The position numbers were made by a program, and so were the translations under genes. Shown here piece after piece: positions 5,858 through 9,245 of a stretch of 9,245 nt of DNA; position 1 is the stretch's first letter; the number at the start of each line of letters is the position of its first letter. The stretch spans positions 1 through 9,245 of the forward strand of contig CAAFFR010000132.1 of NCBI GenBank assembly GCA_900762245.1, given 5' to 3'. The DNA is from an uncultured Oscillospiraceae bacterium (GTDB lineage Bacteria > Bacillota_A > Clostridia > Oscillospirales > Oscillospiraceae). The notes beneath the pieces are model-generated. The model made no database searches and was not told the origin of the DNA. It worked only from the letters and a program-made list of their open reading frames with translations.

Positions 5858-6895
5858 TTACTTTTCCGCAGGTTCCGACAGGGGAAGGGAAAGGGTTCTT
5901 GGAGTCTTGGGGGCGGGGCCGCAGGAGGAGCGGAGAATCAGTTCTGCATGGAGCATGTGGGTGCTCAGGGCAACGCCGTTGAGGTGGCAGGACAGGGCGT
6001 AGAAGGCGCTCTTGCCCAATGCCGGACGGTTCTGCCGGATGGTGCTCAGGGGCGGAGTGGTATAACGGCACATGGGGATGTCATCATAGCCCAGAATGCT
6101 GATATCCTCCGGAACCCGCAGTCCCAGCTCGTTGCAATAGAACAGGACGCTGTGAGCCAGAATATCGTGGCTGCACAAAATGGCGGTACAGCCATTTTTC
6201 AGCAGCCGGGGCAGATGCCGGGACAGGCAGACGTTTACATGGAAGGCGTTGCCCATGACGCTGTCGTCTGCGGGCAGACCCAGCTTGGTCATGACCTGCT
6301 GGAAGGCAAGGTAACGCTGCTGGTAAACATAGGCTTCCAGGGCGCTGCTCAGGTAACCGATTTTTGTATGGCCCAGGCTGCGCAGGTGCCGGATCGCAAG
6401 GGCGATGCTTTCGGTAATGTCCACACCGATGCTGGTGACCTTGGGATTGCCGCTGACATGGTTGTCATAGAGGACAGTGGGGGTGCGGCAGGTTTCAAAT
6501 TCCGTGATCCAGGGGTCCAGCAGACTCAGACCCAGGAACAGACCACCGCAGTAATTCTCCCGCATCATATATTCGTCATAGCGGATTTCCTGCTGCAATT
6601 GCAGGGTCAGCGGAATGATCTCTACCTGAAAACCGGCGGGTTCTGCAGCCTGACGGAAACCTACCACAATATCATAGCCGAAATCCTCCGGCTTGCTGTA
6701 CTCCATATTTAAAATAAAGACGGCCAGCCGGGGCGCTGCGGTGCTGCGGTTAAGACGGGAGTAGCCCAGCTCCACCGCTTTTTCCAGCACGGCCTGCTGC
6801 ATCTTCTTGCTGACATCCTTGGCGCCGTTCAGTGCTTTGGAAACGGTTCCCTTGGAAATTCCCAGTTCCTGCGCAATATCGTCCAGTGTAGCCAA
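5858..6895 (-). CDS. LacI-family transcriptional regulator, TTG start
   Basis: This 345-residue regulator is the usual length for the LacI/GalR family. The N-terminal helix-turn-helix reads ATLDDIAQELGISKGTVSKALNG (2-24), followed by the hinge region (about 45-60). The rest is a periplasmic-binding-protein-like sugar-sensing core ending in the hallmark ISILGYDDIPMCRYTTPPLSTIRQ. I place the start at TTG (6895-6893): it begins the conserved HTH and has AGGGGG (6908-6903) 7 nt upstream. A longer frame from 7039 would run through the promoter and add residues unlike the family. The gene diverges from the glycogen debranching enzyme, so it most likely controls that gene and perhaps itself; the effector would be a sugar but cannot be named. 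It converges on the glycerate kinase across the palindromic element. Confidence 0.92.
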   Translation of the reverse strand: MATLDDIAQELGISKGTVSKALNGAKDVSKKMQQAVLEKAVELGYSRLNRSTAAPRLAVFILNMEYSKPEDFGYDIVVGFRQAAEPAGFQVEIIPLTLQLQQEIRYDEYMMRENYCGGLFLGLSLLDPWITEFETCRTPTVLYDNHVSGNPKVTSIGVDITESIALAIRHLRSLGHTKIGYLSSALEAYVYQQRYLAFQQVMTKLGLPADDSVMGNAFHVNVCLSRHLPRLLKNGCTAILCSHDILAHSVLFYCNELGLRVPEDISILGYDDIPMCRYTTPPLSTIRQNRPALGKSAFYALSCHLNGVALSTHMLHAELILRSSCGPAPKTPRTLSLPLSEPAEK

Positions 6896-6937
6896 GACTT
6901 CACCCCCTGAAAAAAAGTTTTTGGAACATTTAACCGT

Positions 6938-6966
6938 ATTATAGCATATGTGGTTTGGAAATGCAA
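6938..6966 (-). promoter_or_regulatory. Promoter of the LacI-family gene
   Basis: On the minus strand, TTGCAT (6966-6961) is followed after 17 nt by a perfect TATAAT (6943-6938), with TG one base upstream of the -10 (TGCTATAAT). Transcription would start near 6931, leaving a leader of about 35 nt. Confidence 0.78.
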
Positions 6967-6983
6967 AGGAAATTGTAAAGATT

Positions 6984-7061
6984 GCACAAAACGTTTCGGC
7001 GGGTTTCGAAAATACGATACTTATGGATGGTATACACAAAAAACGAGAATGCGTTTTGTGC
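6984..7061. promoter_or_regulatory. Candidate operators with CACAAAACG repeats
   Basis: GCACAAAACG (6984-6993) recurs as an exact inverted copy, CGTTTTGTGC (7052-7061), and a looser copy CACAAAAAACG lies at 7035-7045. The first copy sits in a small palindrome, AAACGTTT (6989-6996), with a central CG as LacI-family operators have. The sites lie between the two divergent promoters, close upstream of the LacI -35. Binding by the adjacent regulator is an inference. Confidence 0.4.
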
Positions 7062-7096
7062 CAAATGCTGAAAATGGAGCAGGGGGCGAATGCCGG

Positions 7097-7125
7097 TTGA
7101 CGGGAAAACCGAAAGGCAATATACT
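7097..7125 (+). promoter_or_regulatory. Promoter of the glycogen debranching enzyme gene
   Basis: TTGACG (7097-7102) is separated by 17 nt from TATACT (7120-7125), close to the sigma-A consensus. A CGGTT...AACCG inverted repeat (7094-7098 with 7107-7111) overlaps the -35. Transcription would begin near 7132, giving a leader of about 85 nt. Confidence 0.75.
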
Positions 7126-7216
7126 AAAAGATACAAAACATTACGAAACTTTCTTCTTCCTGTGTTGTAACGAGGAGAGAAAACGTGTGGATTTTTAGAA
7201 ATGGAGAGCTGTTTTT

Positions 7217-9157
7217 ATGGGGTATTTCTGCGGAAAACAGGACATGCAGACCTTATCGGCCGCACAAAGATCGTCTTTTTTATTGAGTAATGGATTGGGC
7301 GGCTATGCCAGTGTCACGGCAGCCTACTCGGTACCGCGCTGCGATCAGGGCATTCTGGTGGCGGCAGTGAAAGCACCCAATGAACGCATTACCATGGTCC
7401 ACCGGATGCGGGAGACCCTGCAGCTGGGAGAAAATCAGGTCTTCCTGTCCTCTCAGAGCTTTGCCGGACGGAAGGTGCAGGAGGATGGCTACCGGTATCT
7501 GGCGGGCTTTTCCTATGAGGAGCTTCCGGTGTGGACGTATCAGGAACGGGGCGTAACGGTGAAGCGGACGCTGTGCATGGTGCAGGAAGCAAACACCGCA
7601 GCAGTGCTGTACGAGATCGAAAACCGCTCCGAAAGAGACTGCACCTTGCAGGCAGAGCCTTTCCTGAAATTCGCGCCCAAGGAAGAGGCACTGAAGGAGA
7701 AAAAGGAATTTACCTATCAGCGGGGCAGTATTACCGATGGGAAATACACCCTGTATCTGTCTACCGACGGCAATCTGCGCAAGCGTGCTGCCGTCTGGCA
7801 GACCCTGGCTTACCCGGAAGATGCCAAGGACGGACGGCCTGACCATGGCCTGACGGGCTGCTGCTGCCGTATTTCCAAAACCATTCCTGCCGGAAGCACC
7901 GGGAAACTGAGCATCGTGTTCTCCATGGAACCCAATCCTGTATCGGCAGAGAAGCTGCTGGCGCAGGCGCTGGCCTACCAGAAAAAGCTGGATGCAGACT
8001 GCCCCTTTACCGACCCGGTTGCCCGGCGGCTGGCCCGAAGCGCCGATGCCTATATCTCCTGCCGGGATTCCACGGGAGAGAAGACCATTCTGGCGGGTTA
8101 CCCCCTCTTCAGTGACTGGGGACGGGATACCATGATCGCGCTGCCGGGCTGCTGTCTGGCTACCGGACGGTATGCCGATGCCAAGAGTATTCTGAAAACC
8201 TTCCTCGCCTACGAAAAGGATGGTCTGGTGCCCAACCTCTTCCCGGAAGGCGAAAGCCAGCCTATGTACAATACGGTGGATGCAGCCTTGCTGCTGATTG
8301 ACAGCCTGTGGCAGTATGTCCGGCGTACCGGAGATATGGAGTTCCTTCGGGAAGCGTGGCCTGTCATGGAGCGGATCATTGCGAATTACCGCAAGGGTAC
8401 CCATCACCACATTGGAATGGATGAAGACGGTCTGATCTTCGCCGGCGGCGGATTGGATCAGGTGACCTGGATGGATGTCTGCGTCAATGGCATCCTGCCC
8501 ACTCCCCGTCATGGCAAGCCGGTGGAGATCAATGCCTACTGGTACAATGCCCTGCGGATCATGGATGTCCTGGCGGCGGAACTTTCTCTGGATGGGAAGG
8601 ACTATGCGGTTCTGGCAGAACAGGTGAAGGCTTCCTTCTGCGAGAAGTTCTATATGGAAGACAAGGGCTATTTAAAAGATGTGCTGTCCGGTACCTCTGC
8701 CGATGATCAGCTGCGGTGCAACCAGATCTGGGCGGTGTCCATGCCCTTTACCATGCTGAGCCCGGAGCAGGAGCGCAGCGTTGTGGAGACGGTGTTCCGG
8801 CATCTGTATACCCCCTGCGGCCTGCGGACCCTGTCTCCGGAGGACCCGGAGTATCATCCTACTTACGGCGGACCTCAGGTGGAGCGGGATATGGCCTACC
8901 ATCAGGGCACCACATGGGTCTTCCCCATGGGCGCTTACTACCTGGCCTATCTGAAGGTCAACGGCTACAGCCAGGAGGCTGCACGGTATGTCCGCCGGCA
9001 GATGGCTGCGCTGGAAAGCATGATGGCAGAGGGCTGCATGGGCCAGCTGCCGGAAATCTATGATGGACAATTCCCCGGTGAGGGCAAAGGCTGCTTTGCC
9101 CAGGCCTGGAGCGTAGGCGAAATGCTGCGTGTCTTCGAGGCACTGGAAAGAAAATAA
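7217..9157 (+). CDS. Glycogen debranching enzyme (amylo-alpha-1,6-glucosidase, GH133 type)
   Basis: This complete 646-residue enzyme should release the glucose stubs at alpha-1,6 branch points of glycogen or limit dextrins, in the cytoplasm; there is no signal peptide. The N-terminal beta-rich domain (about 1-270) starts with the family pattern FLLSNGLGGYASVTAAYSVPRCDQGILVAA (21-50). The C-terminal (alpha/alpha) barrel contains SDWGRDTMIALPG (299-311), NTVDAALLLIDSLW, LDQVTWMDV with Asp420, EINAYWYNAL, GLRTLSPEDPEYHPTYGG, RDMAYHQGTTWVFP and LPEIYDG with Glu613, then CFAQAWSVGEMLRV. By analogy with characterised family members Asp420 and Glu613 are the likely catalytic pair; this alignment is from memory. 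GGAGAG (7203-7208) is 8 nt before the ATG. It lacks the transferase domain of eukaryotic debranchers, as is normal in bacteria. Likely regulated by the divergent LacI-family protein. Confidence 0.93.
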   Translation: MGYFCGKQDMQTLSAAQRSSFLLSNGLGGYASVTAAYSVPRCDQGILVAAVKAPNERITMVHRMRETLQLGENQVFLSSQSFAGRKVQEDGYRYLAGFSYEELPVWTYQERGVTVKRTLCMVQEANTAAVLYEIENRSERDCTLQAEPFLKFAPKEEALKEKKEFTYQRGSITDGKYTLYLSTDGNLRKRAAVWQTLAYPEDAKDGRPDHGLTGCCCRISKTIPAGSTGKLSIVFSMEPNPVSAEKLLAQALAYQKKLDADCPFTDPVARRLARSADAYISCRDSTGEKTILAGYPLFSDWGRDTMIALPGCCLATGRYADAKSILKTFLAYEKDGLVPNLFPEGESQPMYNTVDAALLLIDSLWQYVRRTGDMEFLREAWPVMERIIANYRKGTHHHIGMDEDGLIFAGGGLDQVTWMDVCVNGILPTPRHGKPVEINAYWYNALRIMDVLAAELSLDGKDYAVLAEQVKASFCEKFYMEDKGYLKDVLSGTSADDQLRCNQIWAVSMPFTMLSPEQERSVVETVFRHLYTPCGLRTLSPEDPEYHPTYGGPQVERDMAYHQGTTWVFPMGAYYLAYLKVNGYSQEAARYVRRQMAALESMMAEGCMGQLPEIYDGQFPGEGKGCFAQAWSVGEMLRVFEALERK

Positions 9158-9166
9158 GTAACAATT

Positions 9167-9245
9167 CTTGCCTCCCTCTTTGAGGGAGGTGGCAGCCCGC
9201 AGGGCTGACGGAGGGAGTGGCACTGCCCTGGAAGGACACTCCCCC
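9167..9245. repeat. Hairpin-rich intergenic repeat, cut by window end
   Basis: CCTCCCTC (9171-9178) and GAGGGAGG (9182-9189) form a perfect stem with a TTT loop. CAGCCC (9193-9198) and GGGCTG (9202-9207) form a second with a GCA loop. AGGGAG (9212-9217) can pair alternatively with the first arm. No T run follows, so this is not an ordinary terminator. From memory, this CCTCCCTC/GAGGGAGG plus GGAGGGAG arrangement is scattered in many copies through Oscillospiraceae genomes. It begins about 10 bases after the debranching enzyme stop codon. Confidence 0.6.

Noticed and set aside
5036..6712. 558-codon plus-strand open frame
   Set aside because: It runs out of phase through the glycerate kinase end, across the palindromic element and antisense through the LacI gene. 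Its translation is low-complexity and matches nothing, while both genes it overlaps have clear family motifs.
6896..7039. N-terminal extension of the LacI-family protein to an ATG at 7039
   Set aside because: The added residues cover the -10/-35 promoter and the ribosome binding site of the TTG start, and LacI-family proteins begin directly at the helix-turn-helix.
6950..7198. 82-codon Cys/Lys-rich plus-strand frame in the divergent region
   Set aside because: It spans both candidate operators and the debranching enzyme promoter, with no ribosome binding site at its ATG; it is more likely regulatory DNA.
7132..7216. Riboswitch or T-box in the debranching enzyme leader
   Set aside because: The leader is only about 85 nt, with no T-box core, no terminator/antiterminator pair and no aptamer pattern that I recognise.
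7280..8512. 410-codon minus-strand open frame
   Set aside because: It is antisense to the debranching enzyme, whose motifs are intact throughout; the reverse frame is open because of codon bias.

Overview
The window looks like chromosomal DNA from a gut-type member of the Clostridia, most likely Oscillospiraceae/Ruminococcaceae. This is inferred from the moderately GC-rich coding style, AGGAGG-like ribosome binding sites, -35/-10 promoters of the sigma-A type, and two kinds of intergenic palindromic repeat that I associate from memory with this family. No search was run, so the taxonomy is an inference.

Layout. Positions 1-445 hold the 3' end of an IS1182-family transposase, cut by the window edge, followed by two tandem hairpin terminators. 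Positions 501-3790 (minus strand) hold an ABC-F ATPase and, downstream of it, a DHA2-type MFS exporter; a hairpin terminator lies between them, so the exporter is either read through to or has a weak promoter of its own. Positions 3791-3966 are a divergent promoter region: a good minus promoter for the ABC-F gene with a dyad over its -10, and an extended -10 plus promoter. Positions 3967-5588 (plus strand) hold an alpha/beta-hydrolase that has lost its N-terminal half, including the nucleophile serine. Its stop codon overlaps the start of a complete MOFRL-type glycerate 2-kinase.

Positions 5589-5857 separate two converging genes. They consist almost entirely of hairpins and repeats: two near-identical copies of a 29-bp palindromic unit at the two ends, with a terminator and three further hairpins between them. 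Positions 5858-6895 (minus) hold a LacI-family regulator that starts at TTG, and 7217-9157 (plus) a complete bacterial glycogen debranching enzyme (GH133-type amylo-alpha-1,6-glucosidase). The two genes diverge from a shared 321-bp control region with recognisable promoters for both and repeated CACAAAACG motifs that could be operators. The window ends in a second, different hairpin-rich repeat at 9167-9245.

How the genes fit together. The LacI regulator and debranching enzyme form the clearest unit, probably sugar-responsive control of alpha-glucan or glycogen breakdown. The ABC-F protein and MFS pump are plausibly a drug-tolerance pair, but no drug can be named from sequence. The glycerate kinase feeds glycerate into glycolysis and has no pathway partner in view. 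I see no new multi-gene system here. The most interesting material is the composite palindromic element at 5589-5857 and the in-frame remnant of the hydrolase.
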